A program made the position numbers and the translations under genes. 64,000 nucleotides of DNA from Holtermannia corniformis (Eukaryota > Basidiomycota > Tremellomycetes > Holtermanniales). Shown piece by piece: positions 10,481 through 22,952 of this stretch. The DNA is taken from positions 124,001 to 188,000 of the forward strand of contig BCIJ01000008.1 of NCBI GenBank assembly GCA_001599935.1, in the 5' to 3' direction. Position 1 is the first letter of the stretch; every line of letters begins with the position of its first letter. Under the pieces are notes generated by a model. It was not told the DNA's origin, searched no databases, and saw nothing but the letters and a program-made list of their open reading frames with translations.

Positions 10481-11536
10481 ATGAACGTCTCAAGCATTGC
10501 CAGAACCGCCCGGCGAGCAGTAGGCCAGTCATGCTTTGGGTCAACATCGTGTCTCAGTATAACCACGTCGGCATCTCGTCGTATCACCCCCGTTTGCTGT
10601 CGTTCGCTGTCAGCCTCAGGAGCCCAGCGGCGTATGTGCATTCAGGCAGGATACACATGGTTCCAGCTGATTCACTGTAGGATGGGCCACATCGGACACG
10701 TCCAAGCTCTCGGCGCAAGATCCCGCCGAGAGCCGGTCGCTCGACCTCATGGAGGAGGGCACCCGGAAACTCGAGGATGGTGATGTCGAGGGTGCGAGAG
10801 ACTCGTACAAGCGGAGTCTGGAGGTCAACAAGACGGCAGCGGGCCTGTTCAATCTTGGTGTACGTATCTGACTGGGCTGTGTTGCTGCGAAAGCTGACCA
10901 AGCTAGGTCTGCGAGTACCACCTAAGTAAATTGCGAGCCGTGCATTTGATGGACCCGGCTGATGATCACAAGAGAACAACTTGGCGGCGATCGAGTCGTG
11001 GAAACAAGCTATCGATCTGGCTCCGTCAGCCGATGCCCACACGAGTGCGTGCTCTCGGATGTAGCGGCTGTGCTGAGGCGTCCAGACCTTGCTTCGGCCT
11101 ACATTCTGTCTAGCCCGCCGCAGCCCGCTCTCGCGATTCAGCACCTCACGTACGTGCTATCTACAAACAAGGATCTGTACTGATGTTGTGTCAGATCTGC
11201 ACTGGCATTGGCGCCTGAAGACCCGGAAGTCGGTATCACCTCTTGAAACTGTACGAGATTCTGACCAAGTCTAGATCGCTTTCAACCTTGCTGCCGTGCT
11301 CGAGTCGAGTGAGTCGGCATGGCCATACGTAGTGTCTCGACGGCTCACGCATTCACAGCGGGCAACCTCGAGCCAGCTTTGACTTTGTACAAGAAAGCGA
11401 GCGAACTCGGTATCGAGCGGGCGGAGCAGAATATCCGCAGCGTACGCTCTACGCTGTCGAGGTGTGACTGACACCGTCTCCACAGGTATCAGCAAAACTC
11501 CTGCAACAAAAGGCAGACGCGAGCAAGAGCGCCTAG
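10481..11536 (+). CDS. Mitochondrial TPR-repeat protein
   Basis: Predicted mitochondrial protein. The N-terminus MNVSSIARTARRAVG is rich in Arg and Ser and has no acidic residues for about 50 residues, typical of a presequence; a processing site may lie near LSASGAQRRWA. The body is a chain of TPR-like helices: ARDSYKRSLEVNKTAAGLFN, NNLAAIESWKQAIDLAPSAD, PALAIQHLTSALALAPEDPE, NLEPALTLYKKASELGI. It ends in a charged Lys/Gln helix. Six introns of about 45-60 nt were removed; one uses the acceptor CACAAG near 10973 to give HLKNNLAAIESWK. TPR arrays bind proteins, so a role in import or assembly is possible, but I cannot match it to a named mitochondrial factor. Confidence 0.8.
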
Positions 11537-11603
11537 GACGGTCCTAGGACACAATCATGCTTTGCATTGCGATGCTATGCTACTCTTTACACCCCATCAC
11601 GAG

Positions 11604-13091
11604 TCACGACCGCCGACGCAACCCGACTTCCTCGGCCATGCTACCCCTGCGCGGCCAGCTGCTGAATTTTTCAACCCAACGACCAGCCCTATCCGCATGC
11701 TTGGCGCTCTGCGAGAGGAACGGGAACGCAGAGTCTACGCTCTCCCAGCGCTCCCGCCTGCCACGCGGCTCCATCTCTCCGTAGTCATCAGGCTCGAGCT
11801 CAAGACTCATTGTCTGGCCTTCCTGTTGCAGTTGCAGCACTGGAGCCGGACCTGCCGAGAGATGTTGATCGGCCAAGGACTCGGTCATTTCGAGTACGCT
11901 CACAGACTGCCAGCTGCCTTCGCGGGAACGCCGTGATCTTGGTTCGGGCTCCACTGCGGACTGGTGTGGTTGAGTATGGGTGCTTGAGCTTGGTCTGCCC
12001 ACAATGTTGATGTTGAGGCCGAGACCGGACGCACGCGCCGGGGACGTCTTGTAACGCAGCAATTGCGGCTTTGGGGGTGGGACGTCGAGGCGCCCGTCGA
12101 CGTGGAGGATGGAACGGCGCGACGACTTGGACATGCTGCCGCGTGGTAGCAATGTTGTTGGCGCACTCGGCCGCCGCACTTGCGCAAACGTCGCGGTCGT
12201 CGGCGACGTCGCGGTCGAGGTCGAGCCCGTCGTGGTAGTTTCTGACGCTCGACGGTGAACATCGGTAGGCGAACCGCTGGCGTACTGGTAGCTTTCGGAT
12301 GTTGCGTGTGGGTGGTGCCCGTTGAACGGGGTGTTTGCAAAGGGGTTTGTGAAACCCACAGAGGCGACTGAAGTGGAAGAGGTCGAGGATGACATTGTGG
12401 GCATGTCACGGTGCGAGAGTGCGTCCGGGGAGTACATCCTGTGAGCCCGTCAGCTAGGAGCGTATTGCTCGTGTGAAGCAACTCACTCGACATCGTCTTG
12501 GCTTTCACGCGAAACCCAAGCCCAATTGCCACCCCGAACGATGCCGAGCTCCTCGTCTTTTTGTCTGAGCGCCTCGAGTTCGTTCAGGGTCATGATCGGA
12601 ACAGAGTTTGATCGAGTCATCGGGACCACGGCAGCCATGGAATGAGCTGACATGTCGTCGACGGCACCAGCGCTACCGCCTGATGAAGCAGACGGGATCG
12701 TCTCTAACGGCTGACTCGCGAGGGGGGAGATGGGTATCATGGGAGATCGGCTCGTAGCGAGTAGGCCTGGTGGGAGGTTTGCCCCAAACGGAGTCAGGAG
12801 CAGGAGCTGGTGGGATGAGAGGCGGCGAGGAGGTTGATGGAGCTCGTGCATTGCTGCAGATGTCCGTCGTGGATGGGCAGCGTATGGAGCGGACGATTGC
12901 GGGAGGGAGGAGCGGTGGGTGGGAACGCGATACATCGCCGGCGCTCTCTTGGGCGCGTGCGACGGCTCGCGCCTCATGCCCATGCTGCTCGACCCCACGC
13001 TGGAGTCATTGCGAGAGCTGCGCGAGCTGCTTGTTCGTCAACATCCAGCGTCGCATCATGAACCAAGCACTGACCGATGCTCGGCGGCCAT
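11604..13091 (-). CDS. Ser/Pro-rich conserved fungal protein, function unknown
   Basis: About 460 residues, mostly low-complexity Ser, Thr, Pro and Arg, consistent with a heavily phosphorylated, disordered protein. Three exons: a 17-nt first exon, MAAEH plus two bases of the next codon (13075-13091), with a 47-nt intron; a large exon; and a second intron of about 50 nt near 12435-12485 joining DDVE to MYSPDALS. The one ordered-looking module is LNELEALRQKDEELGI followed by GNWAWVSRES, acidic and aromatic, near the middle. It has several RRxS-like sites (for example RRRSILH, RRGS). I recognise no family. The short first exon is supported by a good ATG context and by keeping the frame open past an upstream TGA. 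Confidence 0.72.
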
Positions 13092-14103
13092 GCCCCACCG
13101 CTCACTCTCTTGGTATGGAACAGCGTCCGACCGAGCTCGGGGTGAAAGCTTGCAGCCGAGACCGTGGCTTTGCGTGGCTTGCGGCGGTTCGCCTCGGTAC
13201 GAGACCCGAGCAACCAGAGACGTCGAGTGACCAACAGTGCGAGCTCGACGACGGCGCAGCGTTGCCGATGCCAGAGCGGGGCCATAGACTGCCTCGTTAG
13301 GGTTAGGCTTCCTCGTCACTTCGTAATGAAGCACTAGCGTGGATTGGCCTCGGCCGCTCCTTCGCGCTCTTTCAGTGACGCGCGCTCTCACTACGGTGCG
13401 CCCGGCTCCCGAGCGCTCACAGCTTGCATTGCAGCACACTCGGCAACGGCGCGCCAATCCGAGAACAACGGCCAGTGCGCTGAACGCAACCCAAAGCATG
13501 GGCGATCGGGTTCCGACAATCGATGCGTTACGTGATCGCTATCCGGACCTAGATTACAGTGGCGTTTGCTCACCAAACGTGAACGAGCTCGCATCCTGCA
13601 TACAGTACAGAAGCCTTTCACCGTCTCAGCTCTGTACGGCGCTTGACTTTAGCAGCGGGCGGATGCAATCGACGATGATACAAAAAGCATGCACAGCCCA
13701 ACGATGCATGTAGCCGTGTGGGAATCCCTCGGACGCAAATACTAGGACCTGACTGCGAGTTTGACACCGACATCGGTGTCATGTGCGGGGCCTCGACTGT
13801 GAATTGCAAGCGGTCTGACTGGTCGGTAACCGATCGGTGGGATGCCACTAAAGCCGATGCCAATCCTACAATACGCATACCAGCGACGACGCTCCAAGGC
13901 GGATCAGCGTTAGTCCATTATCCTGTACATTGACTCGACTTGCTTGTAGATACGTCAAGTATATAGATGAATGGTCGCGTTCACATCACGTCAGCACGTC
14001 TCGGGATCATTCGCCACCCGGACACCCGGAACATTGGGTGCTGCCATCCGCAACATTACTTCGGTGTGCCCACATGGGTACGCACGTGTGAAATGCATCA
14101 AGT
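13092..14103. other. 1 kb spacer with no supported gene
   Basis: Holds the upstream region of the Ser-rich gene (minus) and lies downstream of HIS1 (minus). Open frames of 60-175 codons occur, but none forms an exon chain or resembles a family. TTAGGGTTAGG occurs once at 13297-13307. A CACGTG lies at 14083 but is downstream of HIS1, so it is not clearly promoter-linked. Confidence 0.45.
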
Positions 14104-15402
14104 CTAGACTCTACAGTTGTCCAACTTGAGGATCAAGACGTCCTCGGCGCCCACGCTCGTCAACTTGTCCATGATCTCAGCCATGGATTTGCGTTCGACC
14201 ATGCTGCTGACGGCGACCCAGCCATCGCTCTCGAGCGGGCTGACGGTCGCTGCGCGCCGGCCGGGCGTGATGGCCGTGGCCTCGGCCAGGCGCGAGCGGT
14301 GAACATTGTAGTTGCACAGCACGTATTTTGTCGACGCGATCACACCGGCAATGCGGTTGGTGATCAACGGGATCAGCGGCTCGAGACGGGGCGTGAGGGT
14401 CGCGTGGGGGGTTTTCGAGGTGATGAGGACAGCTTCAGACTTCATGAGGGTGTGGATGGCGTGCAGGCCAGCGGCGCGCATCGTGTCGCCGGATTCTACG
14501 CATGTTAGTATGTCACACGTTACTTGTTGTCAACGTACCGACGAGGTCCACTAGACGGTAGCAACAAGGGAATGTACGTGCGGTCGTACGAAGGAGCCAA
14601 ACAAGCACAAGCAGGTAGGAAACACCAACGTCAGCAAGCCCCGCGATACCCGAAACCACTCACCGATGCCGTCCGCCATGCCAAGCGCACACGCAGCCTC
14701 GACACTGCCACCGACGTACTCGATCTTGGTCTTCTTGCCCGTCTTGCTTTCGAGATCGGTAAAGAACTCGCCAGCAAGGACCTCGAAGCTGGTCGCAACA
14801 CGGCCACCAGCGAGCTGCTCGACCGTCTGGATCTCTCCACTGACGGGTACCTGGACGTCGAGTGAGCACTTGCCGAAGCCGAGCGCGGCGAGCTCGGTGA
14901 GCTGCTTGGCGTGCGTCGACTCGGCAATCATGTCCTGGCCGGTAATCCCAAGCGCGACAGAGCCAAGGGCGACAAAGCGTGGGATGTCGGCAGCAGGGAG
15001 GAAGACGCTGAGAATGTCAACCTTGCCGCAGTAGGCGTGAGCGTAGGGACTTACAGGGCGATGGGGTGGTTCTGGACAAGGGCGACGTCGAGGCGGTGCG
15101 CACGGTTGTACTTGATGTCGGCCCCTGGACAGGAATCAGCTCCACGGGTGATATTTGTCAGTCCGTACTCACCAGCAAGCAGTTCGACACACTTCTCGTG
15201 GAGCCGGCCTGAATTGAGCTCAGCATGTGTCCGTGCGCAAAACAATAGTCCCAGACACGACGAGCACTACGGCCAGCAAGATCAACCCGATTGGGTGTGA
15301 CTCGACCAGTCTGCTCGTCCGTCAGGCGTTGCAGCTTGACGCACCCTTCTTGGGGATGGCGAACAAAAGTCGGTCCTGCAGGCTCTCGACCAAGAGCGAC
15401 AT
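14104..15402 (-). CDS. HIS1: ATP phosphoribosyltransferase His1
   Basis: First enzyme of histidine biosynthesis: joins ATP and phosphoribosyl pyrophosphate to give phosphoribosyl-ATP. This is the long form, about 300 residues, with a C-terminal ACT-like regulatory domain that gives feedback inhibition by histidine. The chain starts MSLLVESLQDRLLFAIPKKGRLHEKC, then GADIKYNRAHRLDVALVQNHPIAL, AADIPRFVALGSVALGITGQD, the PRPP-binding segment EYVGGSVEAACALGMADGIVDLVESGDTMRAAG, and the regulatory end (RAATVSPLESDGWVAVSSMV, MDKLTSVGAEDVLILKLDN). Six introns were removed, including two (about 14495-14542 and 14552-14660) around the short exon DLVE. All expected blocks are intact. Confidence 0.96.
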
Positions 15403-15832
15403 TGTCGACTCGGACGCAAAACGCGACCGAGGCGGATCACCGCGCGCACTTGTCGGTGTTGATGTCGAAGCCTGCGGTGTTGAAGCCATGCCGAGTCTAG
15501 GTGGTTGTGAGCCTGTTCAGCAACTCGGCAAAGCACGTTCAACTCGGAAATGTTGGTGACTGATTACGTAAGCATGTGACGATCTGCCTTTCTGACAACC
15601 TTGTGTGCGCCTGCAGCTACAGCGCTTGCTCACGTTGGCACCTCGCAGCCGCATGCAGCTCTGAATCGTCCCTTGATGCTTCCGCTGACGCTGACGAGTC
15701 ACCCGAAACACTGACGGCTTCGGCACATTATTAAGATCCAGACTGTGAGATCGGACCAAGGTTACGCCTGCTCTGGGTCACTAAAAAGAATGGGTCGACA
15801 AGACTGGGAAGAGACATCCCCACGACACAGCA
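15403..15832. other. Divergent promoter HIS1 / DUF6534-like gene
   Basis: Intergenic region between two genes read outward. I see no gene and no E-box. A TGACTCA-type Gcn4 site, which might be expected upstream of HIS1, is not present as an exact match in the part I checked. Confidence 0.45.
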
Positions 15833-17699
15833 ATGAGTGACCTGGTTAGTCGACATGAGCCCCAAATCACACCGGGCATGAGACGTCTGTGAGTACGGTC
15901 ACGAACCGATGCGACTGCACTGACGCACAAAAGCTACGAGCTTGTGGTCAGTAGCGGAGTCTGTCTGAGGCGCTCATTCTGACGTTATGTAGCAAGCATC
16001 CATGGGCGAAGGTACGGTCTTGACCCGTGGACGGACTTCTCACCATCGTAGCAATGGCTGCGTCGCTGGGTGGCCTCTTGAGCGTTTACATGTTGCAAGG
16101 CGTCATCTATATCTTGGTGAGCGACTTGGCCTCGGCATTCAATCGTACGCGCTGACTGTACAGGCCATTTCATATGCCATACACCATCGAGGAGACCGCT
16201 GGTGCTGGCAGGCGCTTGTGTGGACCCAGGTCGCATTGACGACGTACGTCGCTTGACGGGCAACTCGTATGCTCATTCTTTACAGAGGTCAGACAGCTCT
16301 ACTGACGTGGTTCTTCCTCCAATGGGTTTGTCGGTTTGACGCCAAGTAGAGACATGACTGATGATATAGATCCTTGCCAAAGGCAACGGTGCCATGGAAG
16401 GATATCAGCTGGTCCTGGGTATGTGCAGCTGAACCTTGGGAGCGTTGCTGATGCCGGATAGACATGGTACGCGATTCCACACCAGACAACCTTGTCTGAT
16501 CCATCCAGTTCGTCCATCTCCTCGTCAACTTGATCCGCGTCTTCTGCCTCAGTGGGACCCAAATCTTTCTGTTTGCGCGGTGTTGGCATCTCTCGCAGAA
16601 AAGCTTGGTTGTCGGCGTGATTGGCTTCATTCTCGTCGTCAACACGCTTGTATGGGGTCTAATGTACGTACCACATGTACATGCCGCGCGACTGATTGTA
16701 TCGCAGCTCGACGGTCGACCTGCGCTTCCTCTGGAATTTGCTACATCACCCAAACCCAACGCATGAAGATAACATTTGGATGACCTATAGCGCCGTAAAG
16801 TATATTGCTTGCGCTTGTTGCTTGATCGTGCTGATGATGAATAGATGGTTGTCCGATGTGCGTTGTCGCCATGGCCTGGAGCTGCTGCTGATCCCGACAG
16901 CACCGACTGCTAGTCACGTTCCGCGCTTGGATCATATCGAACTGCATAGCCGAATGGGTCTTGACTGTCATGCTGGTCTACTTGCTCTCGCGCTACTCTG
17001 CGCCCTTCAAGTCGAGCAAGAGGATTGTGCGGTGGGTGGCGCTAATTGCCATCCAGTCGGCAGTCCCAGTACGTTGGCGCGCGCGAAACTAAGCAGAACT
17101 GATGGCCGGCAGACGACCGTCATCTTGACGGTTGAGCTGATCCTACGCTTCCGGTACGTGTCCAGACCAACGCCAGATGGCGCTCACATTTCACAGTAAT
17201 CCGCGGGACAATCGGAACATTCGACCGCTCATGTATCAACTCGCTCCTCTCAACGCACTCATCATACTCATCACCCTCCATTCCCGAGAGTATCTACGTA
17301 CCATTGCGGACAACGCAGAACAACGCGCACCGGGGCTGGAGGGGACAGACTATGCCAGTCCGCTATCGAGCGACACTCGTCGGGGGAGCAAGGTTCCGCG
17401 CAGTCGAAACGCCAGCGGCATGCTCCAACTTGAGAAGAGTGAAGATGGGGTGCGTTTAGTTTGTTTGACTGAGCCACAACTGACACCGGATGAAGGACGT
17501 CGAAGTCGCATTCGAAGACATGTTCCCGCGCTGTCCGTACGAATCCGCGCCAAGTCCTAGATCTCGCGCGCACGATCTCGAGGTCGGTCTGCTACCGTGG
17601 TCTTGCACGTGCAGTTCTCATGTTATCAATAGCTTGGCTGGGACGCGGCGTTGCCTAGGCGAATCAGTGACACCCGGTTGGTGCTCGGCGCAGAAGTAG
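15833..17699 (+). CDS. Seven-helix membrane protein, DUF6534-like
   Basis: Polytopic membrane protein with about seven hydrophobic segments spread over many short exons: GGLLSVYMLQGVIYIL, the segment after TTGQTALLTWFFLQW, LLVNLIRVFCLSGTQIFLFA, VVGVIGFILVVNTLVWGL, a segment with AEWVLTVMLVYLLSRY, VALIAIQSAVPTTVILTVE and LAPLNALIILITLHSRE. The last helix followed by a short NALIILITLHSR-type motif and a polar tail fits the basidiomycete DUF6534 family, which has many copies in mushrooms and no known function. Exon boundaries before 16050 are uncertain. The 3' end is also uncertain: reading through gives a stop at 17560, and splicing a 49-nt intron (17450-17496 region) gives the acidic tail VEVAFEDMFP with a stop at 17699, which I prefer because donor and branch site are good. 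Confidence 0.62.
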
Positions 17700-17967
17700 C
17701 GCCGTTGGCACCCGTCGCACTCGAACGGACCGAGACGGACTGGTCTATCAAGTTGTATGATCAACACTAGATGAATGACTGCTACGAGTGTGCCGTTCAC
17801 TGGACAGGCCAGAATTGCAAGGAGTGTGGATGGCTGGGAGTCTAAGACGTGTCACTGGGCAGCGCAGTGTTTGTGAACGCTGGCCAAGTGGCGCTGGCGG
17901 GATGGTTGATAGTTATTTTCGCATGGGTATATAAATTAGTATGGGGCACTTAGAAAAATGATTCCCT

Positions 17968-18058
17968 GGTCAGATGGCCGAGCGGTCTAAGGCGCTAGCT
18001 TAAGGTTGTTTTAACCCGCTAGTCGTAACAGGCGTGGGTTCGAATCCCACTCTGATCA
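17968..18058 (+). tRNA. tRNA-Leu(UAA) with a 13-nt intron
   Basis: Class II tRNA with a long variable arm. The acceptor stem (GGTCAGA/TCTGATC) is fully paired with one G-U, followed by discriminator A at 18058. The D arm has TGGCCGAGCGGTCTAAGGC, typical of leucine tRNAs. The anticodon stem GCTAG/CTAGT encloses anticodon TAA at 18001-18003. A 13-nt intron (18005-18017) lies one base after the anticodon, the usual eukaryotic site. The T arm is GTGGG-TTCGAAT-CCCAC with intact A and B promoter boxes. No CCA is encoded, as expected. Confidence 0.95.
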
Positions 18059-18362
18059 TCACGGTGTCGGCGTTTCGTGTCGGCAGAGCTTTTTGGCAGG
18101 TATGCTGTTGCTTTTTTGGTTCGCTGTACCAATACTCCAATCCCTGGCAAACCTGGACTACTCTTGCATCCGTGTACAATGTGCATTCTTTTGGTCGAAT
18201 CGATGTGCGTTCTGCCAGGCGCGACCGCCGCCACGCTGCTGCCTCGTGGTCGGATCTCCGTTTGCCACCCACGTCGCGGGACTGCGTCACATTCTGTACA
18301 TCAGATATTAAACGCGCAAGCGTAGACTTGCTGCACTTTCGACATCCACTCAGCACAAGGCA
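18059..18362. other. Spacer between tRNA-Leu and the lipase gene
   Basis: Holds the terminator region of the tRNA and the promoter of the lipase gene. No coding exon is supported. Confidence 0.45.
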
Positions 18363-20464
18363 ATGGCGGACAACACCTCGCCTGACGTGCACCTCGTGGT
18401 GCTCATTCACGGCCTGTGGGGTGAGTCGGTTGATGACAGATAACAGGCATTAACGGTCTACATCAACAGGCCAGCCTTCGCACCTTGCTGCAGCAAAGGA
18501 AGAGATTTTGAGTGCTCATCAAGCGAGTGACTCGCCGCACGATATCGCCGTCATTGTTGCGGGCGGAATGGGCGGCACACTAACGTATGATGGCGTCGAC
18601 GTATGTGCCAGCCGTGTGGCCTGGGAGGTATGTGTCGGCTTATTCTCGGTGCCAAATTGATATCCTGCAGGTAGACGAAGAGATCGCTCGCGTTGAAGGG
18701 CAGGGAAAGCGTGTCGTAGCATTCAGTGTGGTGCGTCGCTGGATCTCTCCTATTGCTGGGCTGACGTAGGCAAGACTGGGTATTCCCTCGGAGGACGTAA
18801 GTGCCAAGTGGCGATTTTCAATCATGCCTCACACTCGTACAGTGGTCGCTCGCTACCTCGTCGGCTTGCTGCACTCGCGCGAACCGAGTTTCTTGGCGAC
18901 GTACAAGCCGGCTAGCTTTTGCACCATCGCCACTCCAGTGAGTGTCCGCAAAGTATCAAGTCGACCCCTGCTCAATGATACACAGCACATCGGGATTCCA
19001 CGCTACAGTATGCTACATGTCGCTGCACTACACAGATGCTGACCCGCAGGCACCGTCATCTCTGGCATCTTTCATACCCTAGGCGCTCGGCTTCTGTCAC
19101 GCACAGGCGAACAACTGTATTGCGCTGATAGATACGCCGACGAAGACCCAAGGCCACTGCTCGAGATCATGGCGGATCCAGGTCTGTCCGCGTACGGCAA
19201 GCGTTAGCAGTGCTAACCTATCAGACGAGGTGTTCGCACAAGCCCTCGGCCAGTTCCCGACCGTGCAGATCCTGGCCAACGCGTGGGTACAATCAAGAGT
19301 GCTGTCGACCTGGCTGACTCTAGCAGTGTGCAAGATCGCACGGTACCATACCCAACAGCCTCATTCTCTTCGACCGACCCGTTCGCAGATCACGAAGAGA
19401 CGGGCGTCATCGTCGATGCGGACAACAATGGCATTGTGCTCGGTTGGCGTCCCGGTCGTCCGCGACGCGGATCCTCTGGCGCGACAGTCGAAGCCGCGAA
19501 AGGCACTGAAGACATTGCAGCCGTTGCTGATGAAGTGTTGGCGCCCGCGACGGGACGATCGACTTCGAATTGGCTGGCTACGTTCCGGAACCGTACGGTC
19601 GGTAGGTCGAGCAAAGCCAAGCGTGGTCAGGGCCACAAGAGCATGAAGAAGAAGCGCAAGGCAAAGTGGAAGTGGCCAGTTCTGCCGCCCATGTTCCAGT
19701 ACCGCTTCCCGTTCAACTACGTACGTGACTGACTCGAGCCGGGCCACGGCTGACAATCGCTAGATCATCTTGCTGCTGGCTCCGATTCTGCTTCCAATCC
19801 TCATCTCGCTCATGTACGTTTGCAGTCTATGCCGCCGACATCTCACTGACGCTGTCAGCCTATCTCGGTTCTTGCTGGACTCGTCTCGATCGTGAGTCTC
19901 CCCGCCTACCACGGTCTGACGCTTACCAGTCCAGTCGTAAACGTCTGCAGCACCTCGCTCGCATCTCGACACCTGCCTCGCGCGACGGCGCTTCGTCACC
20001 GACGATCCCCTCGGCTCATGGCCTCTCGATCGACTCGCTGCGCTCTGCCATCCGCCGCGTCGAACGCAACATCGAGTCACCGTTCGTCACCGTCGCCGAA
20101 GGGTCCGACTACCCGTTCCGTGAGGCTAGCATCGGTTCGGACCCCGGTTCTAGCGGTGACACGACGCCTTTGCTGCGTGACGCCGATGAAGATGACTTTG
20201 AGCCGACAGCACAGCTGCGCCTTTCGTCCACGCAGCTGAGGATGATAGACGGGCTGAACAAGGCGATCCCGCATGCTGTCAAGATCATCTCGTGGTTCCC
20301 AAAGACGTTCAATTCTCACGCCACGATCATCGTCAGGTGAGCGGGTGCAACCACTCGTGACACATACTGATCACGACAGGGATCCCAAAACATTCCCGGC
20401 TCACGAAGAAGGTCGCGGGATCCTGGGCCGCTGGGCCAAGGGCGTCGTTGACGCCGCGTCCTAG
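18363..20464 (+). CDS. DUF676 (ROG1-type) lipase with C-terminal membrane anchor
   Basis: Serine hydrolase of the DUF676 alpha/beta family; yeast relatives act on membrane or lipid-droplet lipids. It starts MADNTSPDVHLVVLIHGLWG, the usual oxyanion-hole segment. The catalytic Ser lies in GYSLGGLVARYLVG, joined from two exons at about 18771-18797. It continues ASFCTIATPHIGIPRY and a likely active-site Asp region, NDTTVPYPTASF. The C-terminal part has a basic stretch (KKKRKAKWKWP), then a hydrophobic segment ILLLAPILLPILISLILSRFLL. The cytosolic tail carries Ser-rich and acidic patches and ends GRWAKGVVDAAS. At least eight introns were removed. The membrane anchor suggests action at the ER or lipid-droplet surface. 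Confidence 0.9.
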
Positions 20465-20498
20465 TTCTCTAGATAGCATGATCGAGTTGTATGCATGT

Positions 20499-22952
20499 TC
20501 ACGATGCAATGCTAGGTCCTAGCCAACATACTCGCCAGTCATCCCAGCCGCGCCGGACGGCCACATAGACGCCGATAGCGACCGGCACACCATGCCCATC
20601 GCCTCTGTCGGATGATTGCTCTTCGTCCGAGTCGATCGCAGATGACCTCGAGGTCTGCCGAGAGTGCATATACGTCGGCCGAACGTTTTGTCTTGGTGCA
20701 ACAGCGTCGGGATGACTGAAAGGGTTGGACGTCTGCCAGCGCCCTCCTGGTCGCAAGAACCGGCTGTGCTCTGGGAGGGTGTGCACGGTCGCTCTTCGAA
20801 CGTGTACATGATCGTCTGGGTCACGTTGTGCACTGCCCCGCGAGGCAATAGCCGATAGGAGTGCGGCTGAATCGGTTTCTTGTACTTGGACGTCGCCCGT
20901 TGACGAGTCTATCGCGAGGACTTGTATGGTGTTGCCGCTAAGTGCTGCGTGGCCGGGTGGTGGCACGATGATGTGAGTCTGTGATGGTGGATGTCTCCAC
21001 GCTATGGTGGCGGCCGGGGTGATGCAGCCGTTGGTGAGGTGTAGTGGGTCCTGTGCGGCGTGAGATAGGCAGTAGCCGGGTACCAGCGACAAACCTGGAT
21101 AAAGACAGTGTGCTTGCCTTTGGTGACAGCATAGAGCCGCTTGCTAGTTGATGAACTGATCGTACCTGGCACTGGTGCAAGCCCGGGTACGTCGACATCA
21201 TGTAGCGAGCCCCAAGCATCGTCACGACCGTCCAGAGCAGCCATGACGATCTGACTGGGCGTCCGAGGACGATGCGTTGCATGTGACTGCGTAGTCAGAG
21301 CCTGTACGGCGTCTGCCAACGTGTCCAGACCTCGCACAGCCATCGGTTTGCTTGCAACGTGTGGTAGCTCGAGCTCTACCACCAACGCGTCTGCGAGGCG
21401 AAGGACGCACGCTCTCGCGCCAAACGAGACATAGATCCCGAGCGTGACAGCTGCCTTGTGAGCCGTTGACGACGTGACAAATGCGAACGAATAGTCGTCT
21501 TCCGCAAACGACGGCTTGTGCGCATGGCGAGAAGACGAGACGGACGCGGTTCGCGAAGCCGGAGTCCCGCCTAGGCGTACAAACGCAGCATGCCACGGGA
21601 CAGACGGCAGGTAGAACGTCTTGACAAAGGTGAATTCATGTAGAGTTCCTGACCCGGGTATCGGTGTTTCGGTAGAGTAGACGTGGATGTCACTCTTTGT
21701 CACGAGTGCGATGAGTGTGCGTTGGCGTTTAGGGTCTCGAGCGTCGAGTGGCTCAGAGTGCGTCAAAATGGTGACATTGTCGTGGCGAGGGGCGCCGAGT
21801 GAGACCCAGTCTGAAGCCCAGCGGTGAGGCAGGTCTTCTGCAACCAGCTGCCAGTCGGCGTCCTCCTCGGCTGAGCCTGAGCGATGTGGCGCAGAGGCTT
21901 CATGCAGACTGTTGCGTGATGTCGAAGCCGATGTGGAGGTTGACATCGAAGGCCTCAGTAACGACCGGATGGAAGAGATGGATGACTTTGCCGCATGATG
22001 GTTGGCAGCAAGCTTGGCTTTCCCCTTGAGCTTGTTGTGCGCTCGAGCGTGTTCTGCCGATCGACGGTCCTCGCGCGACCCAGACAGCGTCATGGCTGGT
22101 CCCGCAGGCTGAACGCCAACCCATCTCGCCAAGCTCGCGATACTCGCTAGCCTGTACGCACGCAGATCCAGCTCGTCTCCCGGCTTCGTTGGGTCCGTCT
22201 CGCTCGCGTCGCCAACCAGCATCAACAGCACGCCATCAGGGGTCCGTGTACCCTCTGAGCCCGGTTCCGAAGGGTCGTGGTAGTCGATCACTTGAAGGTG
22301 CCAAACTGGGAGGCCGAGCCAGATGAGTTTACACGTTGCGTCTTGGAGAGGATCGGGAGTGTATGTTTGAGCGTCTGTTGCACCGGATAGCGATGGGGCT
22401 GTGACGAGGACGCTGAGACCGACGGTCGTGCCGACGAGGATGAAGCGATCGCCAAAGAGCGGGTAAAGGCAGTTGATCGGGTGCGGTGAATGGGGAATGA
22501 AGCGCGAGCCAAACTCGAGCTGGCCGAGCGCGGTCGGAGGGAACGTTTCCAGTGGCGGTGGGAACGGAGACCTGACGGGCAGGTCTGGTGATGACCCAAC
22601 TCGATCTTCATTGACCGTGTGATAAGTCGGCGGTCGCGGCTGAGCCGCGCGCTCCTGCGATTGTTCAGTCCAGTATGATCCCCCGTTCGGCCAAACGCAC
22701 CTCTCGTTCCAACCGCCGACGCTCACGTCGGTCCTCACGATCCGCCTGATCACCATAGCGTTCTGCAGCCCGTTTCTCGACTGTTCCCGACCATCAGCCG
22801 GCTCTTTCGACTCTGTCCACACACCCAGACTGACTCCAGTTTTGCCACCTCCCGAATCGTCCGGCTGGTTGACCCTGGACCGACTGCTCGTATGTCGGCA
22901 GCTGCTGCTCTTGTCTTGGAGTGCTTGGTTCTGCCGGAGGATCAGTTGCCAT
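20499..22952 (-). CDS. Conserved fungal protein, possibly beta-propeller (CNH-like)
   Basis: About 750 residues. Start MATDPPAEPSTPRQ is the first ATG in frame; two small introns follow, giving a charged segment, KRAAERYGDQADREDRRERR. The main domain begins LGQLEFGSRFIPHSPHPINCLYP and RFILVGTTVGLSVLV, then TCKLIWLGLPVWHLQVID. The LVGTxxGLxVL pattern is typical of a first blade in CNH and other beta-propeller domains. Later strand-rich blocks include RQRTLIALVTKSDIHVYS, ACVLRLADALVVELELP and KRLYAVTKGKHTVFIQ. A Ser-rich insert and a C-terminal acidic patch (DSDEEQSSDRGDG) are present. The last intron is near 21055-21100. I do not recognise the exact family; the propeller idea is inference. Confidence 0.75.

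Noticed and set aside
13297..13307. TTAGGGTTAGG, telomere-like
   Set aside because: Less than two units in a gene-rich interior; could occur by chance.
13339..13933. Two plus-strand frames of 70-120 codons in the spacer after the Ser-rich gene
   Set aside because: No homology, no exon chain with good donors, and no convincing start context.
14083..14088. CACGTG downstream of HIS1
   Set aside because: Not upstream of any gene I can support, so not counted with the promoter E-boxes.
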